From assembly GCF_004339665.1 (NCBI RefSeq), contig NZ_SMMU01000002.1, positions 186,001-250,000 on the forward strand: a DNA stretch of 64,000 nucleotides, given 5' to 3'. The stretch comes from Azotobacter chroococcum. GTDB lineage: Bacteria > Pseudomonadota > Gammaproteobacteria > Pseudomonadales > Pseudomonadaceae. The notes beneath the pieces were generated by a model that saw nothing but the letters and a program-made list of their open reading frames with translations, was not told the origin of the DNA and did no database searches. A program made the translations under genes and the position numbers. Positions 8,425 through 18,781 of this stretch are shown piece after piece (the stretch's first letter is position 1; each line of letters begins with the position of its first letter).

Positions 8425-9204
8425 ATGAAAGCTGAAAACTTCGCGCTGGAGGACTACTTCGAGCGCATCGGTTACCGCGGCGCGGCGCGGGCGGACCTCG
8501 CCACGCTGACCGGGCTGATGCGCTGCCAGCTGTTCACGGTACCCTTCGAGAACCTCGACGTGCAGGCGGGCAGGATCGTTTCGCTGGTGCCGGAAGAAAT
8601 CGTCGGAAAGATCGTCGGGCGCCGGCGCGGCGGCTATTGCTACGAGGTCAACGGGCTCTTCTGCATGGCGCTCGAGGCGCTGGGGATTCCCTACCAGTTC
8701 GTCGCGGCGCGGCCCATGTTCTACCCGGTCAGACGGCCGAAGACCCATATGGCGATCGTCGTGACGCTGGAAGGCGGGCAATGGCTGTGCGACCTGGGCT
8801 TCGGCAGCTACGGCATCCGCGCGCCCATGCGCCTCGACCGGCTCGATGTCGAGGTCCGCCAGGACGACGATGTGTTCATGCTGAGCCGGCCGGACGGGCG
8901 GGAATACCTGCTGCAGGCACGGGTGAACGGCGAGTGGCTCAGGCAGTTCGCCTTCGACCTGTCGCCCCAGGAGTGGATCGACTTCATGCCGGCCAACTAC
9001 CTGAACTCCACGCACCCCGAGGCCATCTTCGTGCAGAAGCTGCTCGTCGTGCGCCATGCGCCGGACGGCAGGGCAATCCTTCTCGGCAACACCCTGAAGA
9101 CGGTGAAAGCGGGCGAGGTCCGGGTGGAGTCGCTGGCGGCGGAAGATCTCGACGCGGTGCTGGTCGATATCTTCGGGCTGCCCGGCATGGGCGGCGTGCT
9201 CTGA
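8425..9204 (+). CDS. nat: Arylamine N-acetyltransferase
   Basis: This 259-residue cytoplasmic enzyme moves an acetyl group from acetyl-CoA to arylamines or hydrazines. The catalytic triad is complete: C72 in RRRGGYCYEVNGLF, H108 in PKTHMAIVV and D123 in WLCDLGFG. The opening FALEDYFERIGYRG and CQLFTVPFENLDV are also typical of the family. Length fits bacterial NATs (about 270-280) with a slightly short tail. The gene starts 46 bp after the small membrane protein and is followed after 20 bp by a DUF202 gene. The natural substrate is unknown. Confidence 0.93.
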   Translation: MKAENFALEDYFERIGYRGAARADLATLTGLMRCQLFTVPFENLDVQAGRIVSLVPEEIVGKIVGRRRGGYCYEVNGLFCMALEALGIPYQFVAARPMFYPVRRPKTHMAIVVTLEGGQWLCDLGFGSYGIRAPMRLDRLDVEVRQDDDVFMLSRPDGREYLLQARVNGEWLRQFAFDLSPQEWIDFMPANYLNSTHPEAIFVQKLLVVRHAPDGRAILLGNTLKTVKAGEVRVESLAAEDLDAVLVDIFGLPGMGGVL

Positions 9205-9224
9205 ACGTCCAGCGAGGGGAAGTC

Positions 9225-9590
9225 ATGTCCAACCTGCAAGATCCCCGGGTGCTGTTCGCCGCCGAGCGGACCCTGCTGGCCTGGAACCGGACCAGCCTGG
9301 CGCTGATCGCCTTCGGCTTCGTGGTCGAGCGCTCCGGCCTGCTGGTGCGGGCGCTCGCCCCCGACAGTCTGGCCGCAAAGGACTTGGCCATCACCTTCTG
9401 GCTGGGCCTGGCCTTCATCGCGCTGGGGGCCTTCGCCGCCCTCTATTCGTGCCGGGAATACCTGGTAGTGCTGAGATCCCTGACGTCCGCCGAATATCCG
9501 CCGGGCTACGGCGCGCGCTGGGGGATTGTCGTGAACCTGATCGTCGCGCTGCTCGGCGCCAGTCTGGCGCTGGCGCTGTATGTGCATTGA
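9225..9590 (+). CDS. DUF202 (YidH-like) inner-membrane protein
   Basis: This 121-residue protein has the DUF202 signature FAAERTLLAWNRTSLALIAF near the N terminus, then three hydrophobic segments (about 22-45, 52-72 and 100-119). ATG at 9225 is preceded by GAGGGGAAG. It is probably cotranscribed with nat. The molecular role of DUF202 proteins is not established. Confidence 0.85.
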   Translation: MSNLQDPRVLFAAERTLLAWNRTSLALIAFGFVVERSGLLVRALAPDSLAAKDLAITFWLGLAFIALGAFAALYSCREYLVVLRSLTSAEYPPGYGARWGIVVNLIVALLGASLALALYVH

Positions 9591-9644
9591 ACTCCGTCCG
9601 GCGCGCGCGTGATGGCACTCACTCTGAAGGCAAGGGAGGAGGGC

Positions 9645-10790
9645 ATGGCAAGGCATTCGGCGATCATCCGCGGGTTGCGCGTGGCCGGCATCCTTCTCGC
9701 GCTCGCCATGAGCATGAGCATGGGCGCGGCCGCCGGCGGCGGCGAGCCGGGCGGCGAAATCCTCGACGAGGCCGCCCCGCTGGAAGGCATCGGGCTCGAC
9801 GAGCTGCATCGCCAGATCAAGGCGCTGATTCCGCCGTCGCAGACCTTCGGCGGCGTCGCCGAGATCAACGAGGCCCTGGCGCAGACCGGTGCGCCGGTGC
9901 TCCAGGAGATGATCGTCCATTCCCGCGACGAAGCGCTGCGCAATGGCGTGCAGCCGATGCCGCCGGACATCCGCCACCAGCTCACGGGCTTCCTGCCGGA
10001 GCGGGTGCTGAATGCGGCGCGCTACCGGGTGCAGGGCGGCGACGACTTCACCCTGCAGTGGAACCTGATTCGCTACGGCGAGGCCCAGGCCATCGCCCTC
10101 GATCACGTGGTGATCTTCAAGGAAACCAGCGACGCGCTCTACAACCCGACGCTCTGGGTGCACGAACTGACCCACGTCGACCAGTACCAGCGCTGGGGCA
10201 TCCAGGAGTTCGCCATCCGCTACTTGCGGAACTACGAAGCCGTGGAGCGCGAGGCCTACGAGGCCGAGACGCGCTACGTCGCCTGGACGAGGCTGCACAA
10301 CCGGCAGAAGCTGGCCGCCGCCGGCGACCCGACCGCGGAGCGCCCGGTCGGCGACGCGGCTGCCGACCGGGCGCTCGAACCCTTGCCCGCAAAAGTCGCC
10401 TCCAGTACCTGCGGCACGGCCGCCGCCACCTGCCGGGTCACGGGGTCCGGCTCCGTCGGCACGCCCTGCTGGTGCAACCTGCCGACGGGGGCGGCTGCCG
10501 GCGCGCTGGTGCCCGACCCGACGAACGACAACACCGCCCCGCCCGCGCTGCCGGCCAACGCCTGCACCAGCGCGCGCGGCACCTGCCCGCTGGCCGTCGA
10601 AATCGAGGAGGGCTCGCCCTGCACCTGCGTCATGCCCGAGGGCAGCTTCCCCGGCAGCGCCGAACGCAAAAGCCTGGGCGAGCGCTGCGCGACCTACAGC
10701 GGCACCTGCCCACTGGCCGCGCCCCTGCTTTCCGGGGAACCTTGCCACTGTCCGGGGCCGATGGGCGCAGTGGAGGGGCATGTGCAGTGA
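9645..10790 (+). CDS. Secreted DUF4157 metallopeptidase-like protein with three CX6CX11CXC modules
   Basis: This 381-residue protein starts with a signal peptide (ends near MSMGAAAGG). Its central domain has ADLEHVV-like context and the HExxH motif in WVHELTHVDQYQRWGIQEF (H173, E174, H177), with acidic residues in NYEAVEREAYEAETRY as a possible third ligand. This is the DUF4157 or eCIS-core type of domain. The last 130 residues hold three cysteine modules in exact register: C256/263/275/277, C307/314/326/328 and C348/355/367/369. Two of them share a TCPLA segment. The start at 9645 is chosen over GTG 9609 because GGAGGAGG lies just before it. Likely secreted or periplasmic with disulfides or a bound metal. 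The function of the cysteine tail is unknown. Confidence 0.8.
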   Translation: MARHSAIIRGLRVAGILLALAMSMSMGAAAGGGEPGGEILDEAAPLEGIGLDELHRQIKALIPPSQTFGGVAEINEALAQTGAPVLQEMIVHSRDEALRNGVQPMPPDIRHQLTGFLPERVLNAARYRVQGGDDFTLQWNLIRYGEAQAIALDHVVIFKETSDALYNPTLWVHELTHVDQYQRWGIQEFAIRYLRNYEAVEREAYEAETRYVAWTRLHNRQKLAAAGDPTAERPVGDAAADRALEPLPAKVASSTCGTAAATCRVTGSGSVGTPCWCNLPTGAAAGALVPDPTNDNTAPPALPANACTSARGTCPLAVEIEEGSPCTCVMPEGSFPGSAERKSLGERCATYSGTCPLAAPLLSGEPCHCPGPMGAVEGHVQ

Positions 10791-11193
10791 AAGACACTTG
10801 GCCATACATGGCATGAGCGGTCATTTGCAGCCGGCTCGACCCTGCCTTGCCAATATTGCGGATCGTCCGCGCGAACACTCGGGCAAACCGTTTTGTGGAG
10901 TAGGGCGGCAGAGGATCATTCGCCCGCTGAGCAAGGCGAAAATAGGCGCGATTGAAAAGTAATTATTGAACTAATCAGATATGGAACCTGGGGGCCACCT
11001 ATAATGGCGTCCTCGATTATCCATGGGGCAGTAGTTGCAAGTGTGGGGCGGAAACCCGTGGTCTTTAAGGCGCCCGGCAGCCGCGGAGTGATAGATGCCG
11101 GATCGATAGGTATCTTGAAGCTGATCACCGGTTCAATCGGTAGTGGTCCGCGGCCAGTTACGGGCTTTTCCTCTCTTGTAAATGGGGCGAGGG

Positions 11194-11436
11194 TTAAAAG
11201 TGGATTCTTTTTTCGATTCTCGGAAATTCAGGGATTTCAAAATATTGCTGATGTTTGTGGAGTTTTGAATTGTGGTTCTTGGTTTGCGTAATGTCGAGCG
11301 ATGTCCTTGTTGCGCGCAACTCCTCCCTCAAGATGTTAATTTGCTCCTGCAGGTCGCTTTTTACTCCAAGTATCAAGCAGTTGATACAGAGTGTCGCTAT
11401 CAAGACCAAAGCACAAGTAATCCAGCCCTGAATCAT
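11194..11436 (-). CDS. Small membrane-anchored coiled-coil protein, hypothetical
   Basis: This 80-residue frame has an N-terminal membrane helix (WITCALVLIATLCINCLIL) followed by a short coiled-coil-like stretch (DLQEQINILREELRATRTSL) and a polar tail. ATG at 11436 is preceded by AAGGTG at good spacing. The layout is that of a small single-pass protein with its tail on one side of the membrane. No family was recognised. It overlaps the next upstream frame by 101 bp in another reading frame, so one of the two may not be real. Confidence 0.5.
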   Translation of the reverse strand: MIQGWITCALVLIATLCINCLILGVKSDLQEQINILREELRATRTSLDITQTKNHNSKLHKHQQYFEIPEFPRIEKRIHF

Positions 11437-11503
11437 CAGTCACCTTGCACGCAGTTGAGATTTGCACAATTGATGCAATGATTTTCATATAATCATTGAT
11501 CAT
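11336..11503 (-). CDS. Small hypothetical protein with strong ribosome binding site
   Basis: This 55-residue frame begins MINDYMKIIASIVQISTACK and ends with a WSKKRPAGAN tail. GGGGAGGA lies seven bases before the ATG at 11503, one of the best Shine-Dalgarno matches in this stretch. The start codon of the 80-residue coiled-coil frame lies inside it, so translation of the two could be coupled. No family was recognised. Confidence 0.4.
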   Translation of the reverse strand: MINDYMKIIASIVQISTACKVTDDSGLDYLCFGLDSDTLYQLLDTWSKKRPAGAN

Positions 11504-11628
11504 GCTATTCCTCCCCTTCTAAGGCTAATTTTTTAATTTTTGTTTGATGTTGTTATCGGTCTTTCAAACGTCGTTGAGTTGACAAGGCTCGAGGTTTTCC
11601 CTGTTCGCCTTTTATTGGCAAGCCTGAG

Positions 11629-11825
11629 CGTTGGCATGCCATCTGCCTCAGTACGCAGACGTACTGTCACGGCAATCGTTACCAGGATTTCTACGCGAGG
11701 CCGGATTGATGCCCGGTGTTGCGGCATCTCCAGATGCTTGGCTGCAACGGGTTATGGCAGAAAGACATGATTTACCCCCCCCCCTCGATGATGTCGCATT
11801 GATGGCCATAATCAACTATGGCTAA
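11629..11825 (+). other. Possible coding fragment ending beside a poly-C run
   Basis: This frame reads LPQYADVLSRQSLPGFLREA, then GLMPGVAASPDAWLQRVMAE and RHDLPPPLDDVALMAIINYG before a stop. The residue mix is protein-like, but the frame opens just after a stop with no good start site, so it looks like the tail of a larger lost gene. I do not recognise the family. A run of ten C (11775-11784) encodes the three prolines. Confidence 0.3.
11775..11784 (+). repeat. Run of ten C
   Basis: Ten consecutive C bases lie inside the fragment ending at 11825. Such tracts are prone to slippage and to sequencing error. Confidence 0.9.
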
Positions 11826-12584
11826 TCACCATTGCTATGGTATCGCAATGACATAAAAGTGCCATAGTTTCTGTCGTTTTTTCATGCGGATGATGTCTAT
11901 TTGACATTATTTTGGCGCTCGATGTCATTCAGGTGGTTCTGCGTAGCTGATAGAGTAAATGTCTGTGCCCGAGTAGGGGGGGTGCGTAAAGCACAGCCAT
12001 GAGCGGTGCAGTGTGCGGACGAGCGATACCTGGTGAGCGCCGACGAACGATATCCCTCAATCGGGCAAACAGGCACTCATGCATTGTGCTGTCAATGTTT
12101 GAGGTGATCGAACAGCCTTGTTTGGGCTTTCGCTTGCCTGGGGCGCTCAGGGAAACAGGCTGCATAGGGTCTGCGATGCTGATGGCATGCCTTTGCGCTT
12201 ATCGCCATCAGCAAGCCAGGTTGGCTCTTGCCGACAAGGAGAGGACTTGGAGTATTTACACCCGGTCACTTTTTCGAGTTGCCCACTGTTCCAATGGCAT
12301 TTGGCTGTTATTGGGCCTTTCGGCGCACGTCAGTCATGCCCTGATTGAGTGCAGGCGGCATGCCTGTCAGCAAAGTACCTGGGCGGCAATAGTGGCGAAT
12401 AGAAGCTTTCGGCTTCCCCTTATAACCGTCTGTCGGTATTTCCAGGATTTAGTAATATCGGAATGGATTTTAAGTAAGATGTTTCACGTTTTGTGTCATT
12501 TATCGCCAATAAAAAGCGGGTCGGGTTGTCTGCGTGCGGCATTGCCCGGACCCATTCCTTTTGTCGCTGTTTTGGGGGGAAGCC

Positions 12585-13628
12585 ATGCCTTCACCAGTAC
12601 CAGGCAGGACATCACAGGGTCCCTTGCGTGTGGACCTTGCGCTGCAGGGAGGCGGTGCCCACGGAGCTTTTACCTGGGGCGTGCTCGACCGGCTGCTTGA
12701 AGAGCCGAAACTTCAACTGGATGGCATTTCCGGCACGTCGGCCGGAGCCATGAATGCGGCCGTCCTGGTGGACGGCTATGCCAAGGGCGGGGCGGAGGGG
12801 GCCCGTCGTGCGCTGGAGGCGTTCTGGCGCCGGGTGTCGAGGGCCTCGCAGTTCAGCCCCTTCCGGCGCGGCCCACTCGATGTGCTGTTCGGGCGCTGGA
12901 CCCTGGACTACTCGCCCACGTTCCTGACCATGGACATGGTCGCGCGGCTGTTCTCGCCCTACGACCTGAACCCGGGCGGGACCAACCCCCTGCGCACCAT
13001 CCTCGCCGAATCCATCGATTTCGCGCATCTGGCCGAGGGGCCGATCAAGCTGTTCGTGACCGCGACCAACGTGCGTACCGGCCGCGGACGGGTGTTCCGC
13101 AACACTGATCTGACAATCGATGCGCTGCTGGCGTCGGCCTGTCTGCCCAACATGTTCCAGGCCATCGAGATCGACGGCGATGCCTACTGGGACGGCGGCT
13201 ATGCTGGCAATCCGACCATCACCCCGCTGGTGCGCGAGTGCGAGTCGAGCGACACCATCCTGGTGCAGATCAATCCCATCGAGCGTCCCGGCACGCCGCG
13301 CTCGGCGCGCAACATCCTCAGCCGCCTCAACGAGGTCTCCTTCAACTCCGTGCTGCTCAAGGAGCTGAAGATGATCGCGCTGCTGCGTCAGATGGTCTGC
13401 CTGGGCGATGACGAAAGCGCGCGCTGGGCGTCGATGCGGATTCATCGTATCTCCAGCGACGTGCTGCTGGAACTGGGCTATTCCTCGAAGCTGAACGGGG
13501 AGTGGGCGTTTCTGACCATGCTGCGCGACCAGGGACGACATGCGGCCGAGGGCTTCCTCGAGGCTCATCGCGCCGATCTGGGCCGGCGTTCGACCCTGGA
13601 TCTGGATACCCTGCTGGAAGGGGTTTGA
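12585..13628 (+). CDS. Patatin-like phospholipase
   Basis: This 347-residue serine hydrolase has the patatin catalytic dyad: S52 in GISGTSAGAMNAA and D203 in YWDGGYAGNP. The oxyanion loop is QGGGAHGAF (21-29). The segment ACLPNMFQAIEIDGDAYWDG is typical of bacterial RssA/PHB-depolymerase-like patatins. No signal peptide is seen. ATG at 12585 follows GGGGGGAAG. It probably acts as a cytoplasmic lipid acyl hydrolase. It follows the AT-rich stretch and ends at a strong hairpin facing the DUF4136 lipoprotein. Confidence 0.88.
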   Translation: MPSPVPGRTSQGPLRVDLALQGGGAHGAFTWGVLDRLLEEPKLQLDGISGTSAGAMNAAVLVDGYAKGGAEGARRALEAFWRRVSRASQFSPFRRGPLDVLFGRWTLDYSPTFLTMDMVARLFSPYDLNPGGTNPLRTILAESIDFAHLAEGPIKLFVTATNVRTGRGRVFRNTDLTIDALLASACLPNMFQAIEIDGDAYWDGGYAGNPTITPLVRECESSDTILVQINPIERPGTPRSARNILSRLNEVSFNSVLLKELKMIALLRQMVCLGDDESARWASMRIHRISSDVLLELGYSSKLNGEWAFLTMLRDQGRHAAEGFLEAHRADLGRRSTLDLDTLLEGV

Positions 13629-13634
13629 CGGATA

Positions 13635-13660
13635 GGGCGCCGGCCGTCCGGCCGGCGCCC
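13635..13660. terminator. GC-rich hairpin between convergent genes
   Basis: GGGCGCCGGCC and GGCCGGCGCCC form a perfect 11-bp stem around GTCC, 6 bp after the patatin stop and 15 bp from the end of the opposing lipoprotein gene. There is no clear T tract, so the call as terminator rests on position and stem strength. Confidence 0.55.
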
Positions 13661-13675
13661 GCAGCCTCTACAGGC

Positions 13676-14233
13676 TCAATGCGGCGGGTACTGCGAGAGT
13701 ACCTTGGCCACGGTTTCGCGGATCATCCGGGTGCGCTCGGCGGGGGAGTAGGGGCCGCTGCGCAGGGTCTGCTGGGCGCTGCCGCGCCAGACCAGCTTGT
13801 CGTCGCGGCTGTCGTAGAAGTCGATCTGCAGGGTGCCGACCTGGTAGTCGTAGGTGCGGGTCTCGCCATAGCCGGGGCCGCCCCAGTAGCCGTACCAGGG
13901 GTTGCCCCAGTAGCCGCCGGAGTAGGTGGTGACCTGGCTCTGGCGCTGGTCGACGATCAGCCAGACCTGCACCCGGAAGTCGCCCGCGCTGCCGGGCGGT
14001 GCCTGGCGCAGGCCGCGCTGGTCGAGCTGGTCGGCCACGGCGGCGCGCATGCGCTGTTCGGTGAGGTCGCTTCTCAGGCGCGGGTCGGCGGGGCGGTACT
14101 GCAGCGCCGGCTCCTGCCAGCTCCAGGTGCGGTAGGCGCCGAAGTCGCGCTCGGGGTCGAAGTCGCGTTCGAGATGGACGCTCTGGCAGGCGGCGAGCAG
14201 CAGCAGAAGGGGCAGCAGCAGACGGGTTCGCAT
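13676..14233 (-). CDS. DUF4136 lipoprotein
   Basis: This 185-residue protein has a lipoprotein signal (LLLPLLLLLAAC, lipid-bearing Cys16) and a DUF4136 domain: ERDFGAYRTWSWQEP, LDQRGLRQ, DFRVQVWLIVDQRQ, a glycine-tyrosine-rich stretch (GGYWGNPWYGYWGGPGYG) and TLQIDFYDSRDDKLVWRGSA. Such proteins sit in the outer or inner membrane facing the periplasm; their job is unknown. It lies 232 bp downstream of a second DUF4136 lipoprotein on the same strand. Confidence 0.85.
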   Translation of the reverse strand: MRTRLLLPLLLLLAACQSVHLERDFDPERDFGAYRTWSWQEPALQYRPADPRLRSDLTEQRMRAAVADQLDQRGLRQAPPGSAGDFRVQVWLIVDQRQSQVTTYSGGYWGNPWYGYWGGPGYGETRTYDYQVGTLQIDFYDSRDDKLVWRGSAQQTLRSGPYSPAERTRMIRETVAKVLSQYPPH

Positions 14234-14465
14234 GGTGGTTTCTCCGGTGGCGGCGCGCGCGGCGGATCGACCGTCGCTGGCGTGGTTCCCCTCGCTCCGG
14301 CCGATTTCCCAGAGGGGGAAGGGCGGTGTCGCTGTCCAATCTAAAGTTTGTGATTAACCAATCTATAACCAATCGATGAGCAAGGATTTTTCCGAGGCGG
14401 TGCTGTTCGGAAAATTAACCGTAACTAATTGATATTTAAATATTTATAGCAGGCTCTGGCCTTGG

Positions 14466-15068
14466 CTACGGCGGAAAGCCGTCCAAGGCGCGGCGGGCCG
14501 CCTGGTGAAGAGCTTTGGCGCGGCCGGTCTGTCCGTCCTCGACGCTGGCCTCGCCGCTGCCGCTCCACACCCGCTGGCCGTCGGCGCCGTCGACCAGCTC
14601 GACATGCACCACCAGCACCTGTTCCTGGTAGTGGCGGACGATGGGCACCGCGCCCCAGGCGCCGTAGCGGTCCCAGTAGTGGCCGTAGCCGTAGTAGCCG
14701 GCGAGGCTGCCGTAGTAATCCTCGTAGGCGCGGATGCGCCATTCCAGCTCCAGCCGCGCGGCGACCTGCAGGTCTGCCGTCGCGCCCGGACGGACCGGGC
14801 GCAGGCCGCGGCGGTCCAGTTCGGCGGACAGCGCTTCCTGCACCTGGCCGGCCTCCAGGCCGGCGCCGCCGCCCGGCGGGCGGTCGTCCAGCCAGGCCCA
14901 GTCGCGGTAGCCGGCGTAGTCCCGCGGGGCGGCCGGATAGACGCCGGGCTCGACGGCCCCGGCAGCCTCGGGCGCCGGGGGCAGGGGCGCGGACTCGGCG
15001 CGATAGGGATTGGGGCTCTGGCAGGCGCCGAGCGCGATGCAGAGCGTCAGTGCGGCCAGGCGGTGCAT
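14466..15068 (-). CDS. Second DUF4136-like lipoprotein
   Basis: This 200-residue protein has a lipoprotein signal (LAALTLCIALGAC). The domain follows the plan of its neighbour: DYAGYRDWAWLDDRP, LSAELDRRGLRPVRPG, DLQVAARLELEWRI, a tyrosine-glycine stretch (YYGSLAGYYGYGHYWDRYG) and VHVELVDGADGQRVWSGSGE. The two genes probably arose by an old duplication, since they share layout but little exact sequence. Of two nearby ATGs, 15068 is chosen because GAGGA lies six bases upstream. Confidence 0.82.
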   Translation of the reverse strand: MHRLAALTLCIALGACQSPNPYRAESAPLPPAPEAAGAVEPGVYPAAPRDYAGYRDWAWLDDRPPGGGAGLEAGQVQEALSAELDRRGLRPVRPGATADLQVAARLELEWRIRAYEDYYGSLAGYYGYGHYWDRYGAWGAVPIVRHYQEQVLVVHVELVDGADGQRVWSGSGEASVEDGQTGRAKALHQAARRALDGFPP

Positions 15069-15138
15069 GGGCATTCCTCGGCGGCGCCCAGGCTTCGGCG
15101 GGACCGTGGGTGGCGCGGGGCGGCCATTTCTTTTCAGC

Positions 15139-15897
15139 TTAGCAAGCCGGGTGCGGCCGGCAGAGCCAGTGCAGGTAGCGGCCGAGGCCGGCGAAGGCCG
15201 GGTGGCGACGGTAGGCCAGTTCCATTTCCAGCAGGTCGAGCAGTTCCGCCTTGGCCTGGAACTCCGCCGGCATGTAGTCGTGGAACACCCGCACACCGCT
15301 TTCGCTGTCGATCTGCCAGGCGCTTTCCATCGCGGCCTTCAACTCGCGCGGGTCGAGCGGGCGCTGCGGGGTCAGGCTGCGCCCTTCGCCGGCGAAGCGT
15401 TCCTTGCGCAGCTTGCGGAAGTGGCCCTTGAGCAGGTTACGGTAGATCAGCGCGTCCTTGTTGTAGAAGGCCAGCGACAGCCAGCCACCGGGCGCGGTGA
15501 GCTGGTGCAGCACCGGGAGGATATGGTGCGGCTCGGCCAGCCATTCCAGTACGGCGTGGCAGAGCACCAGATCGAAGGGTTCGTCGAGCCGGCCGAGCAG
15601 TTCCTGCCAGGGCGCCTGGAGGAAGGTGGCGGGCTGGCCGGCGGCGGCGAAGCGTTCGCGGGCGGCGTCGAGCATCGGCGCGGCCGGCTCGGCGAGGGTC
15701 ACCTGGTGGCCGCGTTCGGCCAGCCAGAGCGCCATGTGGCCGAGCCCGGCGCCGACGTCGAGCACCCGCAGCGGACGTTCCGGCAGTGCCTCGCTCAGGT
15801 CGGCCTGGAGCACGGCGAGGCGGATCGCACCCTTGGCGCCGCCGTAGATCTTCTCGGCGAAACGCAGGGCCAGGTCGTCGAAGTGGCGGTCGCTCAT
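15139..15897 (-). CDS. cmoM: tRNA 5-carboxymethoxyuridine methyltransferase CmoM
   Basis: This 252-residue class I methyltransferase has the SAM-binding motif VLDVGAGLGHMALWL (45-59) and acidic VTLAEPAAPM. The opening RHFDDLALRFAEKIYGGAKG and the segment LSLAFYNKDALIYRNLLKGH are hallmarks of CmoM (formerly SmtA), which methylates cmo5U to mcmo5U at the tRNA wobble position. Length matches the family (about 260). Its start overlaps the stop of the MazG-like gene (ATGA), so the two are translated together. Confidence 0.9.
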   Translation of the reverse strand: MSDRHFDDLALRFAEKIYGGAKGAIRLAVLQADLSEALPERPLRVLDVGAGLGHMALWLAERGHQVTLAEPAAPMLDAARERFAAAGQPATFLQAPWQELLGRLDEPFDLVLCHAVLEWLAEPHHILPVLHQLTAPGGWLSLAFYNKDALIYRNLLKGHFRKLRKERFAGEGRSLTPQRPLDPRELKAAMESAWQIDSESGVRVFHDYMPAEFQAKAELLDLLEMELAYRRHPAFAGLGRYLHWLCRPHPAC

Positions 15898-16199
15898 CGG
15901 GCGAAGCGCCGTTCGCTGTCGGCCAGCTTGGCGCGCACCACCTCGTCCATATCCAGGCCGAGTTCGGCGCAGAGCAGCAGGAGGTAGAGGACCACGTCGC
16001 CGATCTCCTGGCCGGCATGGGCCAGCTGGTCGGCGGGCAGGGTGCGGGATTCGTCCTCGCTCTGCCACTGGAAGATTTCCACCAGCTCGGCCATTTCCAC
16101 GCTGGCGGCCATCGCCAGGTTCTTCGGGCTGTGGAAGCGTCGCCAGTCGTTGGCGTCGCGGATGGCGTGCAGGCGGCGGGTGAGTTCGGCGGTGTTCAT
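15894..16199 (-). CDS. MazG-like nucleotide pyrophosphohydrolase
   Basis: This 101-residue protein belongs to the RS21-C6/MazG-like all-alpha NTP pyrophosphatases. The metal-binding pattern ExxE...ExxD is visible as EMAELVEIFQW and QEIGDVVLYLLLLCAELG. FHSPKNLAMAASVE is typical of the family. It probably removes non-canonical nucleoside triphosphates. ATG at 16199 has GGAG upstream. It is translationally coupled to cmoM. Confidence 0.85.
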   Translation of the reverse strand: MNTAELTRRLHAIRDANDWRRFHSPKNLAMAASVEMAELVEIFQWQSEDESRTLPADQLAHAGQEIGDVVLYLLLLCAELGLDMDEVVRAKLADSERRFAR

Positions 16200-16239
16200 G
16201 GCGGGGCTCCGGCGCAAAGGCGCATAGCTTCGACCCGCA

Positions 16240-16270
16240 GCGGGCGGGCCGCAAGTGCGGCACCGCCCGC
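16240..16270 (-). terminator. Stem-loop after the asparaginase gene
   Basis: GCGGGCGG pairs with CCGCCCGC, and inside it CCGCA pairs with TGCGG around a 2-base loop. It begins 6 bp beyond the ansB stop, at the end of the gltIJKL-ansB operon. No T tract is present. Confidence 0.45.
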
Positions 16271-16275
16271 ATCGC

Positions 16276-18780
<2,505 letters not shown>

Positions 18781-18781
<1 letters not shown>

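Larger units (their letters stand above)
10791..12584. other. AT-richer accessory stretch with only small or fragmentary frames
   Basis: Between the DUF4157 gene and the patatin gene lie 1.8 kb that from about 10,960 onward are visibly richer in A+T than the rest of the window. No long gene of normal coding character is present. The parts that can be described are two overlapping small minus-strand frames, one plus-strand fragment with a poly-C run, and a TATAAT at 10,999-11,004. A plus-strand frame at 11,004-11,291 and a minus-strand frame at 10,916-11,128 overlap each other, and neither is convincing. Nothing was recognised in 11,826-12,584. The composition suggests foreign or degraded DNA. 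Confidence 0.6.

Noticed and set aside
11004-11291. 95-codon plus-strand frame after a TATAAT
   Set aside because: Weak ribosome site, no -35 at proper spacing, and it overlaps opposite-strand frames of similar quality; left undecided and not called.
11999-12700. 233-codon plus-strand frame before the patatin gene
   Set aside because: Rich in C, H and R with no family, overlaps the real patatin start in another frame and lacks a ribosome site.
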